Source of the DNA: Lingula anatina
Lineage: Eukaryota > Brachiopoda > Lingulata > Lingulida > Lingulidae
Assembly (NCBI RefSeq): GCF_001039355.2
Contig: NW_019773648.1
Coordinates: forward strand, 461,055 to 525,054
Length of the DNA: 64,000 nt
Direction of reading: 5' to 3'
The notes under the pieces were generated by a model, which was not told the origin of the DNA, did not search any database, and saw nothing but the letters and a program-made list of their open reading frames with translations. Shown one piece after another: positions 1 through 14,261 of this stretch. Position numbers and translations under genes: made by a program. Positions within the stretch are counted from its first letter, which is position 1; every line of letters begins with the position of its first letter.

Positions 1-3000
1 TCAAACGGTCAGTTTGGCAATATTAGTCGGTTAGTGTAGCAGTCATCTTGGCATTCAGTTTGATAGTCAGTCAGTCAGTCAGTTAGTTAGATTGTCGTCA
101 GTTATTTAACTGACCTATATTAGCATCAAAGTATGAAAATAAATGAAATTGAATTAAATTACCCTTACACCCATTGGATACATGTATACAACATGGCGAT
201 CACACGACTGCAGCCGGTCGCGATTCATTTAACACTGCGGCGCTATTATATAATGGTCGGTATTAGATTTCCTGCAAGCTTTCATCTTTCACAGCTTGGA
301 TATAAAACCCACACCTGAGCGTAGCTTGGTATTTATTTCCTTTTTTGCATTCTTTCACCTCAGACGGGATCAGTTTCAACCCTCACCCTGACTTGTGTAT
401 TGATGTCGTCCGGACAAGAGTAGATGCGATTAATGAAAGGATTTTTAATGAAAGAATCCATTCGTGAAGTCGTCTGTCATTTGTCGACCGACCTATCAAT
501 AGGTTGAAGAGTCTTGCCTCGCTTTTCATGTGTGAAAGATGTGGGAAGTCCCTCATTTTTCCATTAAAATTACCCCCCTCCCTAACCATGTTTGGTTATT
601 TCTTTCCACAATGCATGGTTGGAATGTCAGTTTTATATTTAGACTTACTTTATGAAAATATGCGTTTGCAGGAGGCCTTTGTGATTGCAAATCTTTGTAT
701 TTAAAGGTCTCAAGACGTATGTGGGTCTTATTTAAAAATATTATTGAATCTTTGGAGAGATCAAGAAGTAGATATAATTAATTAACAGCATAGTATACCA
801 TGGTGTTTTTTATGCTTTTGTTATTCTGTTAGTGAAAATCAAAAACAGAAATATGTTTAAATAAAAAGTCTCTCTAATTAAAAAAAGACGACGGATTCTG
901 ATCAACTTTTGAAATAACTGAAACGCATTTTTTGTTTTTTCAAAAAATGCACCAACAAGCCGTCCAGATGACGTCGCGATAATAAAATCGTGGGAAGCAC
1001 TTCCACTGTGTCCCACTACGTCTTACATGTTCATGTTTTTGAGTCGACTAGCTAAGCTTTCTGTGTGTTAAACTGTTAAAAATGTAATCTTAAACTCTGT
1101 GACCCTTCTGTGTTTTTGTAGTCAAAATAACATGGTCGCCGTGCCCTTTAAATCGCTGTCATATTTTGTTACAAATAAAATAGTACCTGTTTTCATGACT
1201 TCCGAAGAAAAGAAGAAAAGACCGACGTCAATCACACGCCACGGCTAGAAAAATATACCATAAACTAATTGAATAAGACTGATTCTGTTCGTATTTACCC
1301 CTGTCGAGACGATATTGACTAGGACTATTTGCTAACTTTTTCTTGTCAACAGTGAAAATTTAAGTTGAATCACTTGTGTTTATTTTTCTAATTTTTTTAG
1401 CGATTGGACATTTCTCTCTTGCGGTACACCGCCTTCGCAATAAACGCCATAAGTTGTAGTAAATATGCGGTTGGAGCAATCTCTCAATCTGTCCCTTGTT
1501 TTTGTTTTGAAGCAGGAATAACGTTGAACGCTATGTAAAAGTATTTTGGGACAGAAATAAGGAATGTCTGTCAACAAAAATACCTGTAAATAGTCCATTC
1601 TTCGATGATATATGACTCTGGTGTCTTAATCAGAGAGTTCAGACAGACAAAGTCACTGTGGCATCACTGCGAATGTCTGACTATTTAGAAATAAGAACTC
1701 AAAATCCGCGTCTTGAGCCCGAAAGTCCGAGCCAGTAACAAACTGTATGTACTGTATAGAGACCAGATCACTAAAGGTTAAGTGTACCTTGGATTAGAAA
1801 ATCAACATCACAATCCACACCCATTGTTGACGATATTCACGAAAGATTTGCGCTCTTAGGGAGGAAATTGGCAGAAAGGGTAAAGAGAATAGAGAGGAAG
1901 GCTTGCCCAAGAAGCTTTTGACTTTCCCATAAATAAATAAATATCCATATCCGCGGGAAAAAGTCACAAGGTGCCAAGTGGTGTGGAAATAAATTGTCCC
2001 TTTCGTTCGACAGAGTTACCTTTGCCCTGTGACTTTGTCTCTTTGCATAGCTTGACATTTTGCCACGTTACCTGACCTTATATATATAGAATTTTTGTCA
2101 TTTGATATCTCTGGCAGGAGATTTTGTCTGGAAGTCTATATGTAGTGTACAGTGCAGTTAAATCATAATTCAATTTGACCAGGTTTTGGAAGAGTTGGCA
2201 CGGTAGGGGTATATGACCTTAGAACCGCTTCATTATATTATTGAATTATATGTGCCTTCTCTGCTCTTGGGCTTTCTATGACGAAAAACCAGCACGAGCT
2301 TTAATCTTCTGGCTATTTTCACAAGTATTAATAAAACTAATTAATTTCTAAAGCGTTGATCAGTCAATCTGTGCAATTTTCAAATTCTTTAACTTCTCGG
2401 AGATTGTTTTTTAAATGTTATTCATATGAGACCACTTGATGCACCCTTATATTCAGAAAACTATTAGCTAGCCTCGTTTTGTTTTGATGATCATTTGCAT
2501 GGTTGATCACACGAAAGTTGTCACGGTTATGATAACATATAAAGGGCTACTTCATTACGTATCAAGTTTGCGTTTCCTCTGCGTTGCAGCCTATTGTATT
2601 TTGATCTTTCACCTCCAATGACGCGCGGCCAGCTAGAAGTTTGTTAGCCACTGGCGTTAGATCAACACGGCGGTCTAGGTTGTTTACCTCCACGTGAAAT
2701 TAAAGGCAAAAATTTACTTCATTCTTCTCACACCGACCAGAGAAGGTTCCAACCTCCCAATTAAATAACGCGACCCTCTTTTTTCCACACCGTGTGTTCG
2801 GCGCGCATTGGGCGTACCCTCGAAGAGAATCGACACCTCGACCTCGTATTCTTCTCTCGACGTCCAGCGGGCCTGCCTTAAATGGCTGAACGAGCAGTAA
2901 CCCCTGCTTCAGTGTGCTTCCCACACCCGTCTTCCTCTTCGGTAGCCTACTTGATTAAAATTTCTATTGTTAATATATATGTGAAGGACAGACATAGACG

Positions 3001-4359
3001 GGTGAATTTAATTTACGGTAGTAAATCTTTGTAATTTGGGTATTGGTCAAGTACATGTACTTGTACCGGAGAAAGCGCGTATTTAAAGATGGTTTTAGTT
3101 TGAAGGGCAAATATTTTTGCCTACATTGACCTTGGTTAGCATCATAACAAGCAGTAATCTTCGACCGATTGATATTCGACACAATTCATTGTGGAGACTC
3201 AGGAGTTCATAATCAGCGCTGGTTTCAAAGGACTGCTTTAGACGTGGAGATGTTCACTTTGTTATCATCATAAACAACTTTAAAATCAAAGATATAAATT
3301 CATAAATACTAGAACAAGTATAAAAATCACTATATCCCGCTACCCCAGTCCCGTCCCATATAGATAACTTATAGAAGAACACTCCACGTTGACGCATTAA
3401 ACCTGTCCTGAAAAAGAATGTTTGCGAATTACTTTTTATGACTACCATTATTCACGCACCCGTATTTCCCTACCCTTGTTAAGGTCATGCAGACATAAGG
3501 ATCTTCTTTATGGATCACATATCCTGAAGTTTATGACCTTTTTTATAACAATGAAAAACTAGTTTAACTCAAGTTTATGTGTGATTAGGACTATTGCCGC
3601 CGGCAGGATGATTCTTTTTTTTAAGCGCCCAATTTTCTAGACAATTTAGTATTTTTTTGGGTCTTTTTAAAAACGTGTTGAAAATTTTGATAGCATATTT
3701 GCGACTTCTACGTTAAAAGATCTACTGTATCTATCTATCTATCTATCTATCTATCCGTCCATTTATTTATTTATTTATACACAGTCGTCCGTCCACTCCT
3801 ATTCCCCTTCGCCTTTATTTAACGGTTACCTCAGCGTATAATTGATATATTCTTATGTCATCAGTCATGTTGAAAATTATATTTCCTCAGAGTCCAATTT
3901 TCTGATGTCTTAATTTTCACAAAGAATTCTTTTCACGAAGCCTCGGGCTCACAGATGTGCGATAGGAGAACCTAGACTGTGGTCCGAACCTCCCTGTTAG
4001 AGCGAGATAGCCAAAGGGCAGTCTCGCGCAACTGACCCGATTTAATCAGTTCTCTCGCGCAATGACACATAATTAATCAATCATTATTCGATAAAATTGA
4101 TCAGCTTCGTGACTTCAGCCTGTGGGGAGTGATTCAATACTAACAATGTAATCTGATTTCAGCCGGAGCGAGGCTGGCGCCTGAGGGCAAGAACAGAGCG
4201 AGTTTTCTGAACATTCGACCAAGAATAATTGACTGACATTGTTGGATGTGAGGAATAAGCCAGATGTAAGGTAAGAAAGAAATAATAAAATATTATTTTT
4301 TTAAGTCAAAGGAAGAGAAATCTGTGTAGTTTTGATGATGTTTGGTATTAAGACAGTAA

Positions 4360-4394
<35 letters not shown>

Positions 4395-5600
4395 GGAAAT
4401 CATCGAGTCTGATTTGGACCTCTTATCTATTTCGTGTAGACTGATGGCTCTTACTTCTGTTAAAAAAAAAAAACTGAGAAGAATTATTCGCTTAAGCAGA
4501 ACTGTCTGTCATATTTTACAACCGCCAAAAATTGCGCTTTACAATCGTTTCTATCTGAAAACAAATCATTTCATGTTATAGACTCTCTTATATATATTTC
4601 AAATTGAATTAAAAATTAAAACAGGTTACATTTACATTGATTATCGTAACATCAAAACGCAGCGTATCACAAGTGCATCAAAATGATCGACCAGAGCGTG
4701 ATTGAAAACCATATCTGATGTTTGATCTCATTGAACGCATCAAGGTATGTAATTAAGGCACGGGCGAGCGCCCCGGCGTGAAAATCAGAAAGTAAAATAT
4801 CATGTAACAGTCCAATATCATTTGTGCGAAAAGTTGTGACTGAAAGATATTTGTACAACGCACAACGTCAGGAAGTGTGCCCAAACAGAGTCGCTTTTCA
4901 GGAATTCTAATTACCAGGTGAAATATAGCGGTGAATGTAACACAAACATCAACAACCGATGCGTTGTATCCATTCAGGGTTTTTGTCTCGATTGAATGAA
5001 TTTGACAGCGTATCGAAGTCTATTTAGGATACAAGTTAGTAGGCTCGGATTTACTTGGATTAAATTTCGTTTAACACGTTTGCGAGATTACGTAAAATTT
5101 GGGTAGTTGGTGTTATTTTTACTTCTATTTCTACACACACAAACGGTATATTACATGGCCATGTCAACAGACGAGAGAACATGTTTAATGTGTGGAAGTG
5201 TTGCACATATAGGTTTTATCATTAGAATAATCTAATATAGTAAGGCAAGGCCCAACATCCAAACTTTCTCGGACGAGAAAAAGTTATTTGGTTCAATTCT
5301 TAACTATTTTGGTAAATTTTGGGAAATTGAATTATCTTTACATTTCTGCAGAAATATGTTTCTGTATAATGTACCTCAGTATATCACGGTATTGCACTAC
5401 TGTGTGGCTTTGAAAAGGAACACGCACAAACACACACAAAATATATTTCAAATGTATTGTCTTGCTGATTTTGCTGTCACCAAGGTGACAATCAGAAGGC
5501 CTCGCTTGCTGAGTTATCTAATAGATAAATAATTGTCGATATTGATTTGCTTTGTTTTTTAACGGAATATTACTGAGTCAGACAACTATTTTTAACGCAC
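1..5600. other. Gene-free stretch, no supported gene
   Basis: No open reading frame here looks like a real exon: all are under about 75 codons, without recognisable family motifs. The stretch is AT-rich and contains a short CTAT/ATTT microsatellite (about 3727-3778) and a T-tract near 4370-4394. Nothing further could be supported. Confidence 0.6.
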
Positions 5601-5631
5601 ACGTTGGTGTATGCGTGATTGCATATGCGTA

Positions 5632-5634
<3 letters not shown>

Positions 5635-5667
<33 letters not shown>

Positions 5668-5681
5668 TGTTTGTGTGCGTA

Positions 5682-5743
<62 letters not shown>
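5635..5743. repeat. (GT)n-(GA)n compound microsatellite
   Basis: About 60 bases of GT-rich dinucleotide repeat with minor TTTGTG/GCGTAT interruptions run directly into about 46 bases of uninterrupted GA. The 'proteins' read across it (Cys-Val and Arg-Glu runs) are low-complexity artefacts. Confidence 0.95.
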
Positions 5744-5747
<4 letters not shown>

Positions 5748-8700
5748 AAGGCTGTTCTCAAGTGTGGAAGCGATGAATAATTATTCACTTGCTAAGATAA
5801 AAAGGAGGAATCAGCACCGTTTTTATTCCATGGAGGTACACTGCCACTCCGTAGGGGACAGCCTTAAAACTGTTCAGACTGGGGCGGAACGGTGTTCCCG
5901 ATAGAAGTTCCTATCAGAAATGTGTCAATTTAGATTAAATATTAAATGAATATCATTTCCTAATCATTTCTGCAGGAAATGCTCCTCATGACATGCGACC
6001 TTTATAACACAAGTGTAGTCCTCGTCTTCACGAGATTTACTTCACATAACGACCATTCAACAGATCGTGCCGTAGTGAGCCCAAATCGGACCAAAAATCT
6101 GGCATTAATAAGTCTTATTCTAGATTGAGTGGTCTGATAGCCGGCCCAAAGTCTAGCTTTGTTAAGGACACTCGTGAGATTATTTTATTATGCAACCAAG
6201 ACATTAAGTGGCCCTCGTAATGCCACTGTCGAGATAAGCTTTACGTAACAGAGGCGGAGGAGGTGAGGCAATATTACATTATGTACATGTCTTATCGGAT
6301 AACTTTAGTGTTCAATCTGGCCGCATCCAGCGCCGTTTTTACTAATGTTGATTTAAGATTTACTAAATCACAAAGACGATTTGGTGGTAATTAAAAGTCC
6401 AAGTCACACTAGGAATATCTACATCATCCCTCTATTTTCTTAATTCAACAAAGTCGTTCATAAAGGCGTCTCAAAAATGCGCATGCGGCCAGATGCGCAT
6501 AACGACAGCGTTTCCTACAGTACAAAAACACGTCCATCATTGTGTAATTATGTACAAACGCGAGTACATTGAACGCGCTCACATGCAACCACTACATTAA
6601 TATACGCTCGGCTTCCCCAACACGGGCACACAGACTCGCACAGGAATGTACGCGCCCGCTCACACACTCGCACGTGCGCACACGCACTCTCTCAGATTAC
6701 ATAACGTCTACTCCATCAACTCCAAACACAGGCACGTCCCCAAACCCACAAAGAACCACTCAAGCACGGCCTTGAGGGCGGGGTCGAATCACCTATGTGC
6801 TGTACTGTTCCCCCGTCCCCCGGGGGCAGGGACTGGCGTCAAAATAACCCTCCGATCGCGTTACAATGCCAGCGGTAAACGCGTTTGTTCAAACAGTTTT
6901 GTCCAAATTTTCCATGTTAGCATACAAAACCGTGGACCCATTTTGTATTACACCACTGCACTTATGGTAAGCATATTTGCCGTACTGCCGTCGTGTCACA
7001 TTGCGTAATTTATTAGGCTATAGATTAATTGGGCTCTCTGTTGTGGATGGCGGGTTTGATTTGAGGTGGTGAACTTTACCGCGGAAGTGTCGTCGGAGAG
7101 GTGGCTGTTGCGTGCTGAAAAAAACGTGAGTTGCTTTTGCCTGTATGACTAATGTTGTAATATTTCGTTGTGTTCGTTCGCGACACACTCCTGTACCCTG
7201 TTTTAAAGAGGTTCAAAGAGTGAACACTATCTTTTATTTAATATTTTCTATCATATCTATTTTGCTAAGTGTGGGCACTACATAGTTATGAGTTGCTATA
7301 GCTTTTATGTGTTGCGCGTCAATTTGCTAGTTCAACAGGCTTATACCTATCCTCGCTTATCTCTGGTCATAAATTAATTAATTGATTAATTAGTTAATAA
7401 GTTATTTAAAAACCGAACATAGTTTGTTAATGATCGGCGAAAACGGGTCTATTCAGGGGGAGAGGGGACAATATTCATGTACTAGTATTATTTTCCTTAT
7501 TGACAACGAAGTCGCTTTGTTTCCAGGTGTGATTTGATTGTTGATGCAATACAGAACTTCATGGTCGCTGTTTAAATACATTCTTGTTAAAGCAGCTGAT
7601 TGCAATTAAATAAATACAGTCTTTCTTGTAAGGTAGTGAAGTTAATATACAGGTGCGTGATGTCAAAAGCAAGTCGTATATTGTAGATCGCATAGTGTGT
7701 TTGTGTTTATTTATTGATATATGATAAAATAATACCATATAAATTATATGCAATACACAGTGTACAATATGTAGGTAGAGAGACAGACAGACAGACAGAG
7801 CGACAGGCGAAGAGACAGACAGATACAATGTAGAACATAAGGGTAAAAGGGAGCAATAGAATCGTTTTCTTAGGCACGGATATTCACTGGAAAATTGGCT
7901 ACTAAAAGTTATTTCCTTTCGTCTCATTTTCTCGACAGTACATTTCGTGAAATGGCCTCCATAGACGCGAAAATGTGCGGACAAAATAGCCCTCAAGACA
8001 TAATTCATTCTTTTTTCGCAATATGACATCATCTAACAGTGCGAATGAACAGTAAATATTGATGTTTTACCGTTAAGGGTATATTAATGGATCTAGTCGT
8101 TTAACTTAAAAACTGCATTTAACTCTCCTCAAAACATTGGAATTCGATCTGTCTTCCTGCCAAAAACCTATTGTAATTCTTAAATTAAGTTGAGGTCTTT
8201 CAGTTTAATCCCTTTCTCTGAAGTAGATTCTAAACCCTTATAATATTTCGGCGATAAAAAAATGGCCATTTGCAAATGCACTAAATATCTAAACGGACCT
8301 GTTAACTCCCAGGTAAGAACTTGACTTACCGGTGAAAATTAAGAGATTAAACACGGGCTTAAGAAAATTGAAAAGACTTAATCTTAAGACGACAGACAGG
8401 TGAGAGGGCTAGGACTATCGTATTTCATCGTTAATGTAAAAAGGTGTTATCGCAAGGCAGTGTGAAATTATTTTTCAAGTATAACTTTATAGACGTCATT
8501 TAAAAACTTGTATGTACCCTGCGTTTCAGATGACACTAAGAACACATCTCTCTACTATCAGTATTCCTGTTCATTTCCCAGTACATGTAGCACCCTGAGT
8601 TTCAAAAACCACTGGAAACTCCCCCCTCTATTATCAGTGTTCCTCTACCAATATGACAGAGGCCTCTGTACCTCAGGGTGTTGATATGTAATGCATTGTA

Positions 8701-11700
8701 GGAAAGATCACGATGACGGATCAAAAATTTTAACGAAGATGGAGAAAGAGGAGGTTCACCATATTAAAATCGAGCAATTGAATTAAACTTGCAAATAATT
8801 AGCTAACCGTTTCACACCTGTCTTTAAAGAAGTAACATTTGGAATTTTCGCGCCTAATCGAAATTTCCTGGAGAAAAAAATTACCTCTTACTCCAGAGGA
8901 ATTGCTAGAGCTCTCCTTGCACTTGGAGTCGATTTCTGAAACCAATCCCAATTCGATATCTTAATTCTAAACGAATCATGATCTATTTCGACCGCTATGC
9001 CTTCTTCACAATTTAGAAGGGAATATATGATTAAGGCACTGTTTTTTGTGGGGTTTTATCATTTGTTGAAGGTCTGACTTTAAAACCATGATATATGGAC
9101 ATTTTCAAACACGGATAGCACACCTTTGATTATACTTCTAACTTAAACTCTATATACGAGAGCGGTGGTAAACACGGTTTAGCAGGTCACCCCAGTAGCA
9201 TGTGTAGTGTGCGTTGCTCTTAATGTGTCGTATTTGCGCAAGAATTAAATTATATAAGACTGTTAACTCTGTGTACAAACCCTACAGGCCCTAAACAACA
9301 CAGCTGGCGAACCAGCTTCCGATATCCCAAAGTAAACAAACAAAATTCAATCATTGGGACGTTTCAGAATTGGGAGTGTTAGCATGATGTCCGTATAAAG
9401 GGAAAATGGCGACTTATTTTGCAGGTTTTTATTTTTTCGGCAAAACTAATAGGTGTATACTGGGCGTAGGGGTGTTCGGAAAGTTCGTACCCTAGAGTGG
9501 GTGTTTTCCTCGCAATTTTGTATTATTTTTTTCTTAGTTTTTATTCCTTTTTGAATTTTCGTTTTCATATTTTGGATTAAAATTAATATTGACGAACTAG
9601 TAATTTGTGCTACAGCGGTTGTCACAGAATTTTTTTATGTTGCCAGAGAAAGCCCTCTTCGTTTGTCATGATGACTCAACTTTCATTTGAGAAATATTTG
9701 CACAAATAAGAACAACAAGTATTGACAAAAATAAGACAAAATTAATTTAACAAAGTAATTAGATGAATGGGAACTGACAATCAAAATTATGGATACTTCT
9801 TCCTCATGCACTACTTATTATTACACTCAATGCACAACAACGGATTTTAGCTTCTTCTTTAATATCAGTGTCATTTGGATTTCGTAGAATCGAACAAGAT
9901 CGTCTGGATCAATCACGTGACTTCCCGCGTGCTACACGCGATGACGTGACCCTGGTTTACCCTGTCACATACTGCGACATGCGACATCGGTGACTAGAGG
10001 GCGAAGCTTCTCTGAACCTTAACGGTCACTGCAAGTTTGTATTTATATTAACTTGTAAAATGTTATGACTGCATCCACTTAGATCCTTGGTGAATCTGCT
10101 GAACTTTTGCAACTTGTAAGGGATTCAGAGCTCTTACTCGTGTCAATATTTGAAGAGCTGTGCCTGTTTCGTATGGCAGCGACTGAGCTATCGATGTTTC
10201 AGAGGATGCGTGGCATATAGTATTCTTTTTTGCACACTTGGATAGAGTTTGGAAAACAACTGAAGAGGCAATATCCATTGCATAAGGTAATTGTTTGCAT
10301 AAACAAATTAGACCTGTACCTGTTGTAGCGCTGTTGCATATCTGCGTCATTCTTGCAAGTAACTCAATGGATATTGGGTATGCTGTAGGAGAAGAACCTA
10401 ATTTTGGGTAAGACCAAGATGTATTACAAGTCAGATATATCTGCAGTATAGACGAGGATGTCTTACATGTACCAATAACTGCTATTTGAATTTCTTTTTT
10501 ACTGAATTTTTATAGAAGAAAAGCGTAAAGATTATAACGATTTATGGAGCACTGTTGTAAATAGTGCACCAAATGTTGAGCGTTTTGAAACTTGCTCCAC
10601 CAAGAGTCAAAGTATCAGACAAAAAGGCATTCATCTTTGTCGCCAAACCTTTAAAGTACGCGAGTGGAAGGGTTGATCAACAAACTATACAAATGCTTTT
10701 CAGAGTGGTTCCAAGCGTTTTCCTAGGTTTAGAGCGTCCGCTGCCTGGATTTAATTTAGATACGGTTTCAGTTATACTGCACCTGATTGGAGAATTTTAC
10801 TGTTAAAAGCGCGTTAACAAACTGTCTCTTCTGCGGGAACGAAGAGTATTGCGCTTGATCATGAAGACACGGGTCACTCATCCGGACACGGGTCACTCAC
10901 CCAGACCGTAACCCGTCCACCGGACAGTGACCCGTCAGCCTCTTCCACGCAGAGATAATACATCTCATTTTGCTGTCCGTCAACCGCCAAATCAAACGTG
11001 AACGGGAGAAAATGAAGACCTAGTATAAATACAAAATTTGATATGTCATTAAGTTTATCTGTAGTGTCATTTACCTGGGGTCTTTATTCTTGCATTTGTT
11101 CGCTGACAACGAAATTGATTCCCCTAAGGTGGTTCACTTGTGGAGAAGCCGCGCTTCAATGCTGTTAGAAGAATGTTAATGTTTAGAAAAAGTGACTTTG
11201 TTCTGTTATAATTTTTTCATAACATTTCAGCCATTCACTTGTTAGCCACATGAGGTAGGCCTATGCCATGTAGTTAAATGCCACTTTTTCCTTCGTCTCC
11301 AGCATTTTTTAAACCTTTTTTTGTTCTATAGTCCCTCCCCATGAAAAGAGACTCATTGCAAATCTCCAAAAGTCATAATTTTCTTTAAGTCCCATCTTTC
11401 ATTTTCAGTTCATCGGTTCATTGATTCAGTCGGTTCCATTTTCTTCCTATTGACTCGTGTGTATCATACTATATTATTACAGCGTTCGATTACCACCAGG
11501 GAAGTATCATATATGTATACACATACCGTATATAGCCAGATAGAATTGCAGTGTTTTTATTAGTGATATATATCTGACCATTTATTTTTGTCAAACGAGA
11601 CACTATTTGTGTAGAAAGTGTAGTAGACGTCAATATACTCACCTATTTCTGACTTGGATCAGATCTCGGAGTGGAGAGAGATGTTTGGGTCTTTTAAGAA

Positions 11701-11750
11701 GTTTGTAATCTGGAAACTTCTGTTTGTCATTCGTTTTGCTCGCATCTCTT
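5744..11750. other. Gene-free stretch, no supported gene
   Basis: Only short unrecognised open frames occur. A 95-codon minus frame at 10063-10350 and an 80-codon plus frame at 10564-10806 have no recognisable motif and no convincing splice partners. A small motif cluster (10864-10945) carries repeats of ACGGGTCACT. A short GACA repeat lies near 7780-7800. Confidence 0.55.
10864..10945. repeat. Short direct/inverted repeat cluster with GGGTCA half-sites
   Basis: GACACGGGTCACTCA occurs twice in tandem about 19 bp apart. It is followed within 50 bp by the inverted form AGTGACCCGT and by GTAACCCGTCC. GGGTCA is the half-site bound by many nuclear receptors, but three half-sites alone do not prove a regulatory element. 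Confidence 0.4.
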
Positions 11751-11757
11751 ACGTCTT

Positions 11758-11758
<1 letters not shown>

Positions 11759-11789
<31 letters not shown>
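11759..11789. repeat. (CT)n microsatellite
   Basis: Uninterrupted CT dinucleotide tract of about 15 units in otherwise ordinary intergenic DNA. Confidence 0.9.
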
Positions 11790-11792
<3 letters not shown>

Positions 11793-11936
11793 TTCATTTA
11801 GTAATACCCCTGCGCTTATTAATTGTAGGTTGACAACCATACAACCGAACATTGTGACCATCTGTTCTTATCACTTACTTTTCTTGATTCTGGCTCGCAA
11901 GCATTTGTCAAGCCAGTAATGTCAATCTTTGACGAC

Positions 11937-11988
<52 letters not shown>

Positions 11989-12062
11989 GCACAGACACAC
12001 TCATGCACTCACGCACACACACGCACACACACACACACACACTGACGCACACACGCACACAC
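11937..12062. repeat. (CT)n-(CA)n compound microsatellite
   Basis: A CT tract of about 30 bases is followed directly by about 90 bases of CA-rich repeat with scattered CG/TG interruptions. Open frames on both strands here (His-Thr, Arg-Glu and Cys-Val runs) are simple-sequence artefacts. Confidence 0.95.
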
Positions 12063-13062
12063 AGTGTTACTCTCCCCTTTGACACAAATAGCAACCGTAT
12101 CACACAACACTTAAATCACCTCTCCCTCTCTTCTCTCTCCCTCTTTTCTTGAATTCGACTCCCAAACTTTTTATCAACACAATCACCCATGTCACTGTCA
12201 ACCGCTTGACAACTAATTCTTCTGAAACCGAAAACCCTGACTTCTGACGTAACGTCTTATTACCCCATCACCCCATTGTGTTGTCAAGGTAACGCAATAC
12301 CCTTATCATCCAGTAATAAATAAGTCCATTTTCTCCATTAACAAAGTAAGCGACATCGACTCCCCTGAAAAGACGTTTGTTGATTATACAACAGGGCTGT
12401 CAGAAAACTCCTGTCGGTATGCACTGTCATTTGTCCCGCGGTTTTTGATGTAATATAAGTTGGTAAGAGGAACTGGGGCCTGATTCTCAAAATCGCTTTA
12501 GTCCGAAAACGGGCCTCTATTTAAGACAAAAAAATTCATCGTCTAATTTGACTAAAACTAATCGGTAGAAGCCCAATTAAACGGAATATTGAGCTAGCGT
12601 TCCAGACCAATAATTACTTTATCAAAGTGGACAACTGTAGGTATATCTTAAACTGAAGTAGTCTGAATTTTAGGTATAACAGTTTGGACCAATTTTCGGT
12701 CCAGATCTGTTTTGTGGAACCAGACCGTGACAGTGACGGATGACGTGAGCTCTTACCTCGGGCAAGAAATCAAGCAGTGCTTGTAATTAACTGGGGAGAT
12801 AGAAAAAAATGGCGGTGGACATTGCTTTCACGGTTGTAGAAACAAATAGATGACGAGCACCAGTCGCCCATGAGCACTGCTCATTATAAGATTGACTTTG
12901 CTCAAGTACAGGGACATTTATTTTTTGTTGACTATGAGTTATGTTTGTGGAGAGACATTTTCTAGCAAATGTAGATGACGATTAATTTTGAGGTGAGTTT
13001 TTGGACCGAGGGCATAACAGTCAGACAACACAAAGTTAAGACAGAAGAGTGGATAGTACATG

Positions 13063-13112
<50 letters not shown>

Positions 13113-13205
13113 GATGACGATGAGAATACGATGAAAAGACATGTGTGAAAATGGAGTTTAAGTGCATTGAATATTTTATGTGTGCATTAGCGCATGCTGC
13201 ATGCA

Positions 13206-13252
<47 letters not shown>

Positions 13253-13474
13253 CGAGAAAGGTAACAGTTAATTTACTAACAGTGTATCTGTACTCATAGC
13301 AAGACCACGCTTCATCATCATGCTGTGTTAACATCCATATCACCTTTCAAACTGAAGCTTACCTAAGACTGCAGGCATCTTTTTTGGTACAATTTTTGGC
13401 ACAAACCAAACAGAAAAAGGAGGACAACGTATTTTTCATGTTTGTTGCGACAACTAGCCAGTTTGTCAACTATG
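12063..13474. other. Gene-free stretch with two (GA)n tracts
   Basis: Contains two (GA)n microsatellites (about 13064-13108 and 13209-13251) and no supportable exon. The tRNA-like tandem array begins just after it. Confidence 0.6.
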
Positions 13475-13497
13475 TAGTGCCAGGGGCAGGTAGAACC

Positions 13498-13570
13498 GGC
13501 CGGGTAGCTTAGTAGGTAAGAGCACTCGCCCTGTAAGCGAGGGGTCCCGGGTTCGATTCCTGGTCTGGTC
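13498..13570 (+). tRNA. tRNA-Thr(TGU)-like, copy 1
   Basis: A complete cloverleaf can be drawn. Acceptor GGCCGGG pairs with TCTGGTC (with G-U pairs), the D arm is GCTT/GAGC, the anticodon stem CTCGC/GCGAG encloses loop CCTGTAA (anticodon TGT), and the T arm is CCGGG-TTCGATT-CCTGG. Internal A-box-like (TAGCTTAGTAGG) and B-box-like (GGTTCGATTCC) sequences are intact. Tandem context leaves open a SINE or satellite origin. Confidence 0.55.
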
Positions 13571-13688
13571 GGTGGTTTTTCTGCACTCACCCCAAATCGC
13601 TACAATGGTGGCAGCGGTGTTGCGAGATAGGGCTCGCGTCTTTCGGCATTTGGGTGGGAGGAGTGTAGTGCCAGGGGCAGGTAGAACC

Positions 13689-13761
13689 GGCCGGGTAGCT
13701 TAGTAGGTAAGAGCACTCGCCCTGTAAGCGAGGGGTCCCGGGTTCGATTCCTGGTCTGGTC
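13689..13761 (+). tRNA. tRNA-Thr(TGU)-like, copy 2
   Basis: No difference from copy 1 seen; displaced by 191 bp. Same cloverleaf and TGT anticodon. Confidence 0.5.
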
Positions 13762-13879
13762 GGTGGTTTTTCTGCACTCACCCCAAATCGCTACAATGGT
13801 GGCAGCGGTGTTGCGAGATAGGGCTCGCGTCTTTCGGCATTTGGGTGGGAGGAGTGTAGTGCCAGGGGCAGGTAGAACC

Positions 13880-13952
13880 GGCCGGGTAGCTTAGTAGGTA
13901 AGAGCACTCGCCCTGTAAGCGAGGGGTCCCGGGTTCGATTCCTGGTCTGGTC
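13880..13952 (+). tRNA. tRNA-Thr(TGU)-like, copy 3
   Basis: No difference from copy 1 seen; displaced by 382 bp. Same cloverleaf and TGT anticodon. Confidence 0.5.
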
Positions 13953-14070
13953 GGTGGTTTTTCTGCACTCACCCCAAATCGCTACAATGGTGGCAGCGGT
14001 GTTGCGAGATAGGGCTCGCGTCTTTCGGCATTTGGGTGGGAGGAGTGTAGTGCCAGGGGCAGGTAGAACC

Positions 14071-14143
14071 GGCCGGGTAGCTTAGTAGGTAAGAGCACTC
14101 GCCCTGTAAGCGAGGGGTCCCGGGTTCGATTCCTGGTCTGGTC
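14071..14143 (+). tRNA. tRNA-Thr(TGU)-like, copy 4
   Basis: No difference from copy 1 seen; displaced by 573 bp. Same cloverleaf and TGT anticodon. Confidence 0.5.
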
Positions 14144-14261
14144 GGTGGTTTTTCTGCACTCACCCCAAATCGCTACAATGGTGGCAGCGGTGTTGCGAGA
14201 TAGGGCTCGCGTCTTTCGGCATTTGGGTGGGAGGAGTGTAGTGCCAGGGGCAGGTAGAACC

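Noticed and set aside
5570-5904. Open frames with Cys-Val, His-Thr or Arg-Glu runs
   Set aside because: They are read through GT/GA microsatellites; the same holds at 11.8-12.2, 15.6-16.0, 18.3 and 47.6 kb.
7559-8032. 157-codon minus-strand frame
   Set aside because: Longest N-free frame in the gene desert, but with low-complexity Ser/Leu-rich composition across a GACA repeat and no recognisable domain or splice context.
10063-10350. 95-codon minus-strand frame
   Set aside because: No motif, repeat or splice partner recognised; could be an exon of an unknown gene but unsupported.
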